Notes under the pieces: model-generated
Told to the model about the DNA's origin: nothing
The model's database searches: none
What the model saw: only the letters and a program-made list of their open reading frames with translations
Assembly: GCA_045646865.1 (NCBI GenBank)
Contig: JAZRLM010000018.1
Span: 1-64,000, forward strand
Length of the DNA stretch: 64,000 bases
Reading direction: 5' to 3'
DNA from: SIG440 sp045646865
Lineage (GTDB): Bacteria > Bacillota > Clostridia > Monoglobales > Monoglobaceae
Shown: positions 26,501-35,600 of the stretch, piece by piece
Position numbering within the stretch: position 1 is the first letter of the stretch
Layout of the letters: each line of letters starts with the position of its first letter
Made by a program: the position numbers and the translations under genes

Positions 26501-27759
26501 ACATTCTCGCCTTCTGCTGCCATAAAGGTGATAGGAGCATTGGCAGTTCCGCTGTTTTTGGGTCTCAATGTTTCTCTGTATATACCTTCTTTTACAATAA
26601 CTGTATCTCCGGGCTTAGCAATTTCTGCGGCTTTTGAAACAGTTTTGAATGGAGCAACAACAGAGCCCGTTCCGTTATCCGATGCTGCAGGATGCTTCTG
26701 TGCAACATAGTAGGTTTTTCCTTCAACAGACGCCGTCTTAAACGGTTTGAAAATATTTTTTGCAAAGTTATTAAGACTTCCGGACGTTAAAATCTTCTGA
26801 ACGGTATATTTATTATCAATAACCACAAGTCCATCCTGATAACCAACAGTATCACCTATAAGCTCACCAAAAAATCTGACTGCCGCCAAAGTTATGCCGT
26901 CACGATGTATAATAACATCATCTATCGCTTTCTTCTCCGAAACTCCCTCAACAATCCAGCACTTTCCATCAAGGAAAACCACATCGTGGGTGTCGCTTCT
27001 CATAAGAGCATATCCCTTTTCAGGATAATCCTCGTGGTAATATTCAAGCGCTTTTGCAAGAGTATTGATGGGCAAATAAAGTCTGCCATTATATTTATAA
27101 GGACGCATTGACGGATCGTTATAATCAACAAAACGCTTTCCGCCATTTGCGACTATAATAGGTGCATTTTCGTCAATCATAACTGTGGAATATGTAGCAG
27201 ATGTTTCATCTGTAACCGCAGGAAGTCGAGCAGGTGTTTTTTTAACAACAACGTGCTCCTTTTCAAATACCATTTCCTTGAGAAGAATACCGTTTTTACT
27301 TGAGACTGTAACTTCGTGTTCGCCTCTGTGTTCCACATACTCACGCTGATAACCTATGGTAGCAACTGAGGAATATTGAAAATCCTGCTTTTCTTTCCCT
27401 AAAATTTCGTGAAAAAGGAAAGTATATTCACCACCTTCTGTCGGAAGTGTGACATCATACTGATTTTCCGTAGTAGTTATAGTGAGAGCAGTACCTGCCG
27501 CACTCTCGTCATATACAAGCTTCACACCACGAAGTCCATAGGGCGTATAAAAGCCGAATGTCGCCTTTCCTCCCGGATTTATCTGAACCGAACCATCAGA
27601 GAGAGTTTCAGCATTGTTCACGGAAATACAGTTTTCCGCATTTACTGTACGATAAGCTTCCCCCGCAGCATGTCCCATGGGAAAATAAGAAATTCCATGT
27701 ACAACTGTGCTACATAAAAGTGTAATTGCAAGAATTAAACATATCAGTTTTTTTCTCAT
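23599..27759 (-). CDS. Giant secreted beta-helix protein with CBM6-like tail (1386 aa), copy 1
   Basis: A signal peptide (KLICLILAITLLCSTVVHG) follows ATG 27759, which has AGGAGG in front. Domain order: N-terminal beta-sandwich (about 30-170); a stalk-like domain resembling the copper-amine-oxidase N-terminal repeat (about 195-340, VDYNDPSMRPYKYNGRLYLP, then AVRFFGELIGDTVGYQDG); a pectin-lyase-like right-handed beta-helix (about 355-870, opening TVIVKEGIYRETLRPKNSG); and three CBM6/35-like sandwiches to the end. Length and order match the next upstream gene, its tandem duplicate. It probably binds and cuts or debranches a polysaccharide, but no catalytic triad can be assigned by eye. No SLH module is present. 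Confidence 0.8.
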   Translation of the reverse strand: MRKKLICLILAITLLCSTVVHGISYFPMGHAAGEAYRTVNAENCISVNNAETLSDGSVQINPGGKATFGFYTPYGLRGVKLVYDESAAGTALTITTTENQYDVTLPTEGGEYTFLFHEILGKEKQDFQYSSVATIGYQREYVEHRGEHEVTVSSKNGILLKEMVFEKEHVVVKKTPARLPAVTDETSATYSTVMIDENAPIIVANGGKRFVDYNDPSMRPYKYNGRLYLPINTLAKALEYYHEDYPEKGYALMRSDTHDVVFLDGKCWIVEGVSEKKAIDDVIIHRDGITLAAVRFFGELIGDTVGYQDGLVVIDNKYTVQKILTSGSLNNFAKNIFKPFKTASVEGKTYYVAQKHPAASDNGTGSVVAPFKTVSKAAEIAKPGDTVIVKEGIYRETLRPKNSGTANAPITFMAAEGENVVISAADVVDGWAHYDGNVWTAPMGWDLGVTRNQVFINDKMLNEARYPNGPEILYDTEKLDNAWAVKGDLWRPAGEANSSIVRSSTLLWQKEPDYWKGGYYVGHYGLDYAVMTADIVGSKEGELTLGHQKTDMWYTDESYFAFGYIVGHMNCLDAPGEWIRQDDTLYMIFPDGATPNKTLVEAKARQLVIDLKDRNYVHVKGFKTIGGGARTNDGQMNMLNDLDMKYISHYIHQSASYKGEVDFPFDPKNKNGNPERGESGIFLSGSDNHVVNCNIDHTAGAGIFVSGLYSYIENNIIHDSYNSNYVSGIQIMNRGYDDVTKPIGGTAIFNNTVYRTGRSCLNISTQKGVGNQLYLPGEVAYNDFHDAMMSTLDTGITYEYDVEQSIDGYYSRLHHNYVYMLVGGKDKNPYTFAIYHDGGSHGFDTYKNQIFYTSSDSPFGHAFVYMQTATAAPAFMHTWDNGQNLISNSVDGLGKQYFTEEKAFYAGAMRDTETMEPVNYTINYDRFANGQFTMEHSVANTYKKNKANLSAGVIYDEESGYAAFTGNDQYVRFENVSFPEGSNAMAMMFRGDSHYSHDAFEVIIGESIESGKRFEGMVDLNGYDLNSPERHVVELEGISGTYDVWIKINDYKSAELGGISVYCDELYITNESEEDSVDYFTAYRWAGDFTDRIQFSGTGNGPQVLALNDYPGKNLMNETWAGWYVKYDDVEIAKESDKFVMAAGSGGDYAHQPFEIYIEDKNSTEPSDKYIARYLEDSDKWADRDPQVVELDTVVKPGTYDVYVKLCDDAGYGKSSTVVYIGFLATGPLPEQIIKGATVVYGGGFDAAKSIQNPDFPFKATYMNPPNYAEKGLSYTLPGTCAVYSGVTLLGDCNTFEVTYASEDGLDGQTVEVWIGDPSNRGWKATEFVTESKGGITVFEELSIPCTEVVSAGVYDIYLKFGGDKDSRKTCNIEKFNFTYKYNGNL

Positions 27760-27827
27760 ACATAATTCCTCCTGTTTGTTGTTTTAATATAAACTTTAAA
27801 TTATTAACATATTTTATTTAACTATAA

Positions 27828-30800
27828 TTATTTCATAAAGCTAAACCATTCCAGATTGATGGTTTTTCTTGCATTTTCGTTGCCACCAAACCGGAAATAA
27901 ACCTCATAGGTGCCAACAGGAATGGTTTTATTACAGATTAAGGTTATTTCCTTAAAATTTATATATCCGCCTGTGCTTTCAGTTACAAATTCTGCCACCT
28001 TTTCGCCGCCGCTTTCAGGATTACCAATGAAAACCTCTACGGGCTGACCGTCAAGACCTTCTTCACATGAATAATTAACAACCAAACTGTTTGTTGAAAT
28101 CGGAATCGATACATCCACATACGCCGCACAAGTGCCGGGCATAGTATATGTAAGTCCCTTATTTTTATAGTTTGGTGGATTCATATATGCCGGCTTGAAT
28201 GGAAAATCTGTATTTAAAATACTTCTTTCCATCACCAGTTCTCCGCCATACACCTGCGCAAATTCCTTACCAATTTCCGTTGGAATCTCACCTGTTCCCA
28301 AAAATCCGATATAAATTACGGTACAGGTTTTTGTTTCACCCGATACCTTGTTAAACTTAACATAAACATCATAGGTTCCTGCATTTATTGTTTTGTCTAA
28401 AAGTACAAGCTGCGGATTTCTGTCTGCCCATTCGTTGCTGTCCTCTATGAAACTTGCAACAGGCTCCCCTGTAATTTCCGTAGAATTTTTATCAACCACA
28501 TATACTTCTATCGGCTGATGAGCATAACCATCACCGCTTCCTGCCGACATAACAAATTTATCTGAGTCTTCTTTAAATTCTACATCGTTATATTTTACCC
28601 AACCGCCATAAGTATTGTTCATAAGTTTCTTATTTGGATATTCGGGCAGATATAGAACACTCGGGGTTGTGCCGCTTCTATCATCAAATTCGCCTGCCCA
28701 ACGGTATGCAGAATAATATTGAATTTTATCTTTATCCGTTTTGTCAGTAACAACGGTATCATCCCTATAAACATACATACCACCGACTTGCAACGATTTA
28801 AAGGTTTTTACAGATACGGTGACATCATGTTGACCGCTTGTTTTATCAATAACAATTGTCACTCTTTCGGGGTCTGCGCTATCATGCCCATTTACAAAGA
28901 TTTCTGCCTCATAAGCCTTATCATCAATTATAACATCTATTATATCTCCCGTTTCATAGCTGTCACCTTTGACCATAAGCGCAATTACAGACGAATTCTC
29001 CGGGAAGGTTACATTTTTAAAGGTTATTGTCTGCTTTGCGTCGGTAAACGCAGCATAACCGCTCACACTGTCATATATTACGCCGTCTGACATATTTGCA
29101 GGGTCTGCAACAATGTTCATACCAAAGTTTCCTGATATAAATTTGTCATAGTTCTTTGTATACTTTATCGGGATATTTGTATCAGGTTCTCGCATTGCTC
29201 CTGCATAAAACATCTTTCCCTCGGTAAAGTACTTTTCATCAAGAGCATCTGTTCCGCCAATCAAAAAATTGCCGCTGTTATCCCAGACGCGATGATAAGC
29301 GGGCGCAACAGCCGCTACCTGCTCATATACAAAGCCATTGGCAAATGGTGCATCTGCACCTGTATAGAATATCTGATTTTTATAAGTATCTGTTCCGTGA
29401 GAGTTGCCGTCGTGATAAATACCGAATGTATACGGGTTTTTATCCTTTCCGCTTGCCGTCATATAAACATAATTATGATGAAGCTTTGTATTGTAGCCGT
29501 CAACACCCAACTGCACCCCGTATTCATATGTAATACCGGTGTCAAGAGTTGTAAGCATTGCATCATGAAAATCATTATAAGCTATGTCACACGGCAGGAA
29601 TGGAGAATGCTCAGTTCCTGTCTGGGTAGAAATGTTCAGGCACGAACGACCCGTTCTGCATACAGTATTATTGTATATAAAGTGTCCGCCTCTGGGCTTG
29701 CTCTTTTCCTCATAGCCGCGGGACATTATTTGTATTCCCGAAACATAGTTTGAATTATAACTGTCTGTAATAACATTATTTTCAATGTAGGAATAAAGTC
29801 CCGAAAGGAATATTCCCGCCCCTGCAGTATGGTCTATATTGCAATTGATAATGCAATTATCCGAACCACTTAAGAATATACCACTCTCGCCGCGTTCTGC
29901 ATTGCCATCTTCATTTTTCGCATTAAAGGGGAAGTCTACCTCACCCTTATATGGATGGGACTGGTGTATGAAGTGTGAAATATATTTCATATCAAGTCCG
30001 TTCATCACGTTCATCTGACCATTATTGGCTCTTGCGCCGCCTCCTATAGTTTTAAAGCCCTCTACATTGATATGGTTTCTGTCCTTCAAATCTATTACAA
30101 GCTGTCTCGCCTTTGCCTCAACCTGAGTTTGATTTGGTGTTGCCCCCTCCGGGAACATCATATAAAGGGTGTTGTTCTCACGTATCCACTCACCCGGAGC
30201 ATCAAGGCAATTCATATGTCCTACTATATAACCGTAATTAAAATAACTTTCATCGGTGTACCACATAGCAGATTTCTGGTCGCCAAGAGTCAGTTCTCCC
30301 TCTTTACTTCCAATTATATTGGCAGTCATAACCGAATAATCATGGCCGAAATGCCCCACAAAATATCCGCCTGCCCAATAATCGGGCTCTTTTTGCCAAA
30401 GTAATGTAGAGCTTCTGACTATGCTCTTGTTATCTTCGCCTGCAGGTCGCCAAAGGTCGCCCCTTACAGGCCATGCGTTGTCTAACTTTTCTGCATCAAA
30501 CAAAACTTCAGGTCCATTTGGATAACGCGCCTCATTGAGCATTTTATCATCTATGAACACCTGATTTCTGGTAACGCCCAAATCCCAATTCATTGTCGCT
30601 TTATATATACCATCTTTATAGGGTGTCCAACCATCGACAACATCTGCGGCGGATATCACAACATTCGCTCCTTCTGCCCTGAAGGTAATCGGAGCATTAG
30701 GAGTACCGCTGTTTTTGGGTTTAAGAGTTTCTCTGTATACACCATCCTTTACAATAACGGTGTCACCCGCCTCTGCTTCCTCCGCAGCCCTAGAGATAGT

Positions 30801-31922
30801 TTTAAATGGTTCTTCCTCCGTTCCGAACTTTTCATCAGATGCCGCAGGATGATTTTGGTCAACATAATAAGTTTGTCCTTCGATAGCCTCTACCTTAAAC
30901 GGAGCAAGTGTTTCTTTAATGTAGTTATTCAGGGTTCCCGGAGCTAAAGCATCCTCCACCGTATATTTGTTGTCAATGACAACCATTCCTTCATTGTATC
31001 CTACAGTGTCACCTATAAGTTCAGCAAAATAACGAACCGCCCCATAGGTTTGTCCGTTGCGGTATATCAGCACCTCTTCATCAAGAAGTTGTTTTTCAGC
31101 AAGTCCTTCCGCTATATAGCACTGTCCGCCAAGCAAAATAACATCATAAGTATTGCTTCGCATCAAAGCATACCCCCGCACAGTATCCTCCTCGTGATAG
31201 TATCCAAGAGCCTTTGCAAGAGTGTTTATTGGCAGATAGAGTCTGCTTTTATACTCATAGGGTGTTGTGGTGGTATCATTATAATCCACATATCTTTTTC
31301 CGCCGTTTACTATCATAACGGGCGATTTCACATCTAATACAATGGTAGAATATGTCGCAGAAATTTCTTCCGATACTTGCGGCTCTGTCAAAGGCACCTG
31401 AGGCTTTGTTGTCAATTCTCTCAAGAACCTTATCTCGTGGAAGCGCAATGTTTCTGTCGCAGTAACCGTAACCTCCCATTCGCCTCTGTGCTCTGCAAAT
31501 TCACGATAATAGCCCGTGTATTCGTTTCCGTTATATTTGTATAGTTGAGATTCTTTATCTAAATATTCCCCGAAAACAAGCGTATACTCGCCGCCATCAT
31601 TAGACGTATTGAGATTATCAAGGACATATTCTCTATCCCCCATTTTTACTATAGCGTTGCCGGAGCCGCTCTCATATAGCATAGTCAATCCACGAAGAGC
31701 ATATTTTGCATAAAAACCAAAGGTTACACTTTCACCATTTTGAATTTCTATTACACCATCCTCTATGGATGCATTTCCTTGAATGTCAATACAATCCTCC
31801 GCTGTAACTGAAGTATATTCCTCTCCGAGAGCAATCCCTGTCTCAAATTCAGCAAATACACTAATCGGCATCTGTAGCGTAAACATAATAATCAGAACTG
31901 TAAGTGCAATATATCTCTTCAT
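27828..31922 (-). CDS. Giant secreted beta-helix protein with CBM6-like tail (1364 aa), copy 2
   Basis: I start at ATG 31922, since GAAGGGG lies before it and a signal peptide (RYIALTVLIIMFTLQMPISVFA) follows; the longer frame to 31970 runs through a hairpin. The architecture is that of copy 1: N-terminal sandwich, stalk-like domain (GGKRYVDYNDTTTTPYEYKS), beta-helix (TVIVKDGVYRETLKPKNSG; VTRNQVFIDDKMLNEARYPNG) and three CBM6-like sandwiches, the last ending KTINLEWFSF. The helix cores of both copies are nearly identical in long stretches while the tails differ more, which suggests a conserved catalytic face and diverged binding modules. The gap to copy 1 is 68 bp, consistent with co-transcription. 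Confidence 0.8.
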   Translation of the reverse strand: MKRYIALTVLIIMFTLQMPISVFAEFETGIALGEEYTSVTAEDCIDIQGNASIEDGVIEIQNGESVTFGFYAKYALRGLTMLYESGSGNAIVKMGDREYVLDNLNTSNDGGEYTLVFGEYLDKESQLYKYNGNEYTGYYREFAEHRGEWEVTVTATETLRFHEIRFLRELTTKPQVPLTEPQVSEEISATYSTIVLDVKSPVMIVNGGKRYVDYNDTTTTPYEYKSRLYLPINTLAKALGYYHEEDTVRGYALMRSNTYDVILLGGQCYIAEGLAEKQLLDEEVLIYRNGQTYGAVRYFAELIGDTVGYNEGMVVIDNKYTVEDALAPGTLNNYIKETLAPFKVEAIEGQTYYVDQNHPAASDEKFGTEEEPFKTISRAAEEAEAGDTVIVKDGVYRETLKPKNSGTPNAPITFRAEGANVVISAADVVDGWTPYKDGIYKATMNWDLGVTRNQVFIDDKMLNEARYPNGPEVLFDAEKLDNAWPVRGDLWRPAGEDNKSIVRSSTLLWQKEPDYWAGGYFVGHFGHDYSVMTANIIGSKEGELTLGDQKSAMWYTDESYFNYGYIVGHMNCLDAPGEWIRENNTLYMMFPEGATPNQTQVEAKARQLVIDLKDRNHINVEGFKTIGGGARANNGQMNVMNGLDMKYISHFIHQSHPYKGEVDFPFNAKNEDGNAERGESGIFLSGSDNCIINCNIDHTAGAGIFLSGLYSYIENNVITDSYNSNYVSGIQIMSRGYEEKSKPRGGHFIYNNTVCRTGRSCLNISTQTGTEHSPFLPCDIAYNDFHDAMLTTLDTGITYEYGVQLGVDGYNTKLHHNYVYMTASGKDKNPYTFGIYHDGNSHGTDTYKNQIFYTGADAPFANGFVYEQVAAVAPAYHRVWDNSGNFLIGGTDALDEKYFTEGKMFYAGAMREPDTNIPIKYTKNYDKFISGNFGMNIVADPANMSDGVIYDSVSGYAAFTDAKQTITFKNVTFPENSSVIALMVKGDSYETGDIIDVIIDDKAYEAEIFVNGHDSADPERVTIVIDKTSGQHDVTVSVKTFKSLQVGGMYVYRDDTVVTDKTDKDKIQYYSAYRWAGEFDDRSGTTPSVLYLPEYPNKKLMNNTYGGWVKYNDVEFKEDSDKFVMSAGSGDGYAHQPIEVYVVDKNSTEITGEPVASFIEDSNEWADRNPQLVLLDKTINAGTYDVYVKFNKVSGETKTCTVIYIGFLGTGEIPTEIGKEFAQVYGGELVMERSILNTDFPFKPAYMNPPNYKNKGLTYTMPGTCAAYVDVSIPISTNSLVVNYSCEEGLDGQPVEVFIGNPESGGEKVAEFVTESTGGYINFKEITLICNKTIPVGTYEVYFRFGGNENARKTINLEWFSFMK

Positions 31923-31953
31923 AGTAATTACCCCTTCTTTTTTATGCCCCATA

Positions 31954-32029
31954 CGGATAAAATTAAACATTTCGGAATTCCAAAATGTTTAATTTTGTTC
32001 GTATCAGGAGGGGACAAAGCCCCCTCCTG
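31954..32029. repeat. Two tandem hairpins in the leader of the second beta-helix gene
   Basis: The first is a 9-bp stem CAGGAGGGG/CCCCTCCTG at 32005-32029 with a 7-base loop, 5 bp past the upstream stop codon. The second spans 31954-32001: arms AAAATTAAACATTT (31959-31972) and AAATGTTTAATTTT (31983-31996) flank the dyad GGAATTCC with one C/A mismatch, and G-U pairs extend it by 5 bp. It ends 31 bp before the start codon at 31922. The first may be a terminator or 3' stabiliser for the upstream gene. Confidence 0.7.
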
Positions 32030-32034
32030 TTACT

Positions 32035-32619
32035 TTATAATATCTTTGCATTCAGCACATCTGAAATTTCCCACGACATTCCTTGTATATAATAGAACTT
32101 CTCCGTCTCACTTTCTGCATCTACAGTTACTGTCGTTTTAAAAAATGGCGTACTCTCCTTATCGTTTTTATACAGTATAAGAGTCCTTGTTTGCTTTGTC
32201 CGTGTGGGATTTACAATATACACCTTTGCCAGAAATGGTTCATTCTCATTTGGATAAGGAATACTCATATTTTGGTTGTAAAGGTGTATTCCATCTACAG
32301 AAACATCATATATGTTACCTTTATAGTCTGGCAAAAGTTCTGCTTTTACTTCTGCCTTTGTAACAACACTCCCGTCAATTGCGGGCAGTCCTTCATCTGA
32401 GATTTTAACGGTGCAGTCAAGCCCGTATAGGTAAACGGGCTTGACTGACAAAACAACCTCTTTTGTCAAAGGCTTATAAACTGCCTCTGTAACTTCAATT
32501 TCATCACCACTGGCATTATCGATAACCGTAAAATTATCCATGGTAACTGCACTTGGACTAATTTCTTTTTCAAAGGAAAGTTTTACCGTAAAGTTTTGAT
32601 TAGTCGGTCTGTAAACCGG
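32035..32619 (-). CDS. Downstream frame of the giant repeat protein (C-terminal part)
   Basis: This frame has no ATG start near its beginning and only TTG 32640, without a ribosome site. It starts where the 1929-residue protein stops: the last codons there read CTT TGA C, and a +1 shift on CTT gives MCL-DPVYRPTNQNFTVKL without interruption. About 195 residues follow: one SbsA-Ig-like domain (FTVKLSFEKEISPSAVTMDNF) and a closing sandwich ending WEISDVLNAKIL. I therefore regard it as the C-terminus of the upstream protein, joined either by frameshifting or before a one-base mutation. An independent small gene is the less likely alternative. Confidence 0.6.
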   Translation of the reverse strand, partial: PVYRPTNQNFTVKLSFEKEISPSAVTMDNFTVIDNASGDEIEVTEAVYKPLTKEVVLSVKPVYLYGLDCTVKISDEGLPAIDGSVVTKAEVKAELLPDYKGNIYDVSVDGIHLYNQNMSIPYPNENEPFLAKVYIVNPTRTKQTRTLILYKNDKESTPFFKTTVTVDAESETEKFYYIQGMSWEISDVLNAKIL

Positions 32620-32620
32620 G

Positions 32621-35600
32621 TCAAAGACACATCGGAGCAAACAACGGTTTGATATTTACCATATCCTCCCACATAAAGAGCTTAATGCTATTTGCTTTTC
32701 CGGCAGTAAAATCACTTGTTGTTGCAGTAATTACACCATCGTCGCTAATATCTGCAGCCTTTACTGTAACAAGATTATCATTTTCGTCGTATACGCCAAG
32801 GAAAACAACCATATCTGCAGGCTTATTTCCAACTGTTGCAGTAACGCTTACACTTGTTGCAGCACTAAGTAAAATCTCTGTTTCTGCATTTACAACTTCA
32901 GTCACAATTGTCTTTTCACCGCACTTGAATACTGGCTTTGTAATATACGTTTCGTCTGCCCCTACTGTAAAGGAAATGATCTCCATTTTTCCGTCATTGA
33001 AACCACGGGCAGAGCTCAATCCATTTACATCAAGCTGGTAATCACCTTCAGGAAGTCCATAGGGGAATTTTACTGTAACTGTTCTTGTCTGTTCATCATA
33101 GGAAACAGAAGTAGCAACATCTACGCTTTCCCCAGCCTTTGTAATCTTGATGTTTTCAAGACTTGCCTCTGAAACATCATCCGACATAGCAACAGAAATT
33201 GTACGGGTTGCATTGTTATAACCATAGTTTTTCAATATATCCATCGCATTTGCATGGATAACACTAAACTCGGTAATCTGTACTCTGTTGTTAATATAAT
33301 CCATATAGTTTTTACTTTCATAATATCTTCCCACAAGGCGAATCCAATCAATGCTGTTATAGAAGTATGTGTTTCCGGAAGTTGAATAATCCCAGTCCTT
33401 GCCGTCCTGATCATTTACACAAATATTTGTTCCAAGATTTTTTCCTGCAACAGCATCAAACAATGACATTTCAACATTGATTGATGAGAAACTGGTTGTA
33501 TCAATATTTGTATACTTATTATCTTCACCTGCTTTAAGTACAGCTGTCGAGTGAACATATCCTGTACCTTCTTCTTTCTGCATCACATAGCCATGATATG
33601 CAGGATAATTCTCAAGCATACCCGAGTATGTATAACCTCCGGGAGTACCTCCGACTGCTGCATAGATGCTCAACGGATTCCATATAGGATTTGCAGCACC
33701 ATTCATAGATGTACTGAATGCACTTAACACCGGTTCATCAAAACTTGCATCACCATCAAGACGAGCTCCTCTCAACTTCACATCAACAGCAAGAACCTTG
33801 CCATCAGTATTATTGTTAAAGAAGGTGTGGTTGAATGTTTTTGCGGTTGTAGGTCTTAAATAAAGTCCATATCTGCCTGATGAATTGCGGCCTATTTCAA
33901 GATAACTGTCATCACCATCAGTCATTATTTCTGCATCACCTGAAATTTCTACCTTGATGTTCTCGTTACCCCAACTTGTAGCCGTATCGTTGCCATAGGG
34001 TTGTGCACCGCTCGGGAGAGTTGCATTTGTGAAGTCCTGATATACCTCATAATTTTCAAATCCTGTATAGTTGAAAATTTGCGCTCTTGCTGTAAGCTTT
34101 CCGTCTGCGGATTTTACTGCATTTTCTTTTATTTCAAGTTTATAATCCACTCCGGCTTCCAAACGACCAAAGTTCAATATCAGTTTATTACCAGAAACAT
34201 TTTTCAGCAAAGCACCTTTTATAGGTGTGCCATCTGCCTTTGTAAAGTCAACACCATTCACAGCATCAGCATTAAGCGGTGCGCTGAATGTAAGTTCTAT
34301 CTGCTCTGTGTCAACATCTATCTCGCCTTCCGGTACACTGCATCCAAACAGAGAAAGAATTGTTGTTCCCTGATCTTTGCTGACACTAAAGATATAGGGT
34401 GAACTGCTTCCGCGGAGCTTGCTTCTGCTTGAGATAAGAGATGATACATCAACGCTGTACTCACCTGCAACAAGTCCGTCCGGTGCTGTAATTATTATAG
34501 TTCTTTCATCCTGCGGGTCAATTTCTACATTAACCTTTTCAATTTCAATTCCACCGGATGTAATCTTAAGGTTCTCTATTGAACTTGCGTCCACATCGTC
34601 TGACATATAAAGTTTAATGGGTTCACCGTCTTTATATTCATCAGAATATATTACACTAAGCAGAGTTTCAGGTCTTGCGTATACATAAGCTATATCGTTT
34701 CCTGTACCTGCGTTGCCAAACCAATAGTTAAGAGCAATTCTCTTATCCCTTACACCTCTTGCAACATTTGGATTTGCATGATTCGGCACCTCTGTAACCT
34801 TGCCTTTATATGCATAACTATTTAGTCCATCATAAAGCTCTCTGTCAATCACATTGGCATTTTCAGGACTTTGTCTTAGAACAAGTACCGGCTGTATCCA
34901 ATTATCACTATTATCAACTGAAATTTTGGGGGTACCGCTTATACCATATCCGTTTGCAGTTGTTCCTTTGTAATATACAACAGCATAATTGGTTTCTCCC
35001 GGAGTTGTGGGAACGCCTTCCGGTGTTGCATCTGTGCCCATACCAAAGTATCGGTCTTTCGTATTTTTTTCACTATCTCTGATTTTGGCTTCTACAACAT
35101 ACGCCTTCTTTTCATTGACAATGCTTTCATCATGGAAACTGTTGTTCGGAAGTCCGTCAGCCTTCAAAAGCACGCCGTGGGCTGCACTTGCAGTATTCGC
35201 AACATTTACATAGTTCTCGCCATTCTCTGATTTGATGGTGACACCTGTCATATCCTCTGCCCAGCCTGCCATATATTGCAGGTTATCTTGTCCTTGTGTG
35301 GGTGCACTATCTACCACATAGCCCTCTTCTGCATTAAAGTCAACCTTAGTTGTATATTTCTCTGTTGCCTTAACATAGAAAACAAATTCCTCTGTGAGAG
35401 TTCTGTCATCCACGTCCTTTACTGTTATCGGAACAGTAACTTTATAGATGGCATCATTATCAAGATGTCCAAATGAAATATTAACATCACATTCGCTTGT
35501 ACGTGCAATATATTTTCCCTTTATTGCGCTACCATCAGCCTTGGTAAAGGTAATAACTTCAGGATTTGCTATTGCACCGGTAAAACTCAATGTAACGCCA

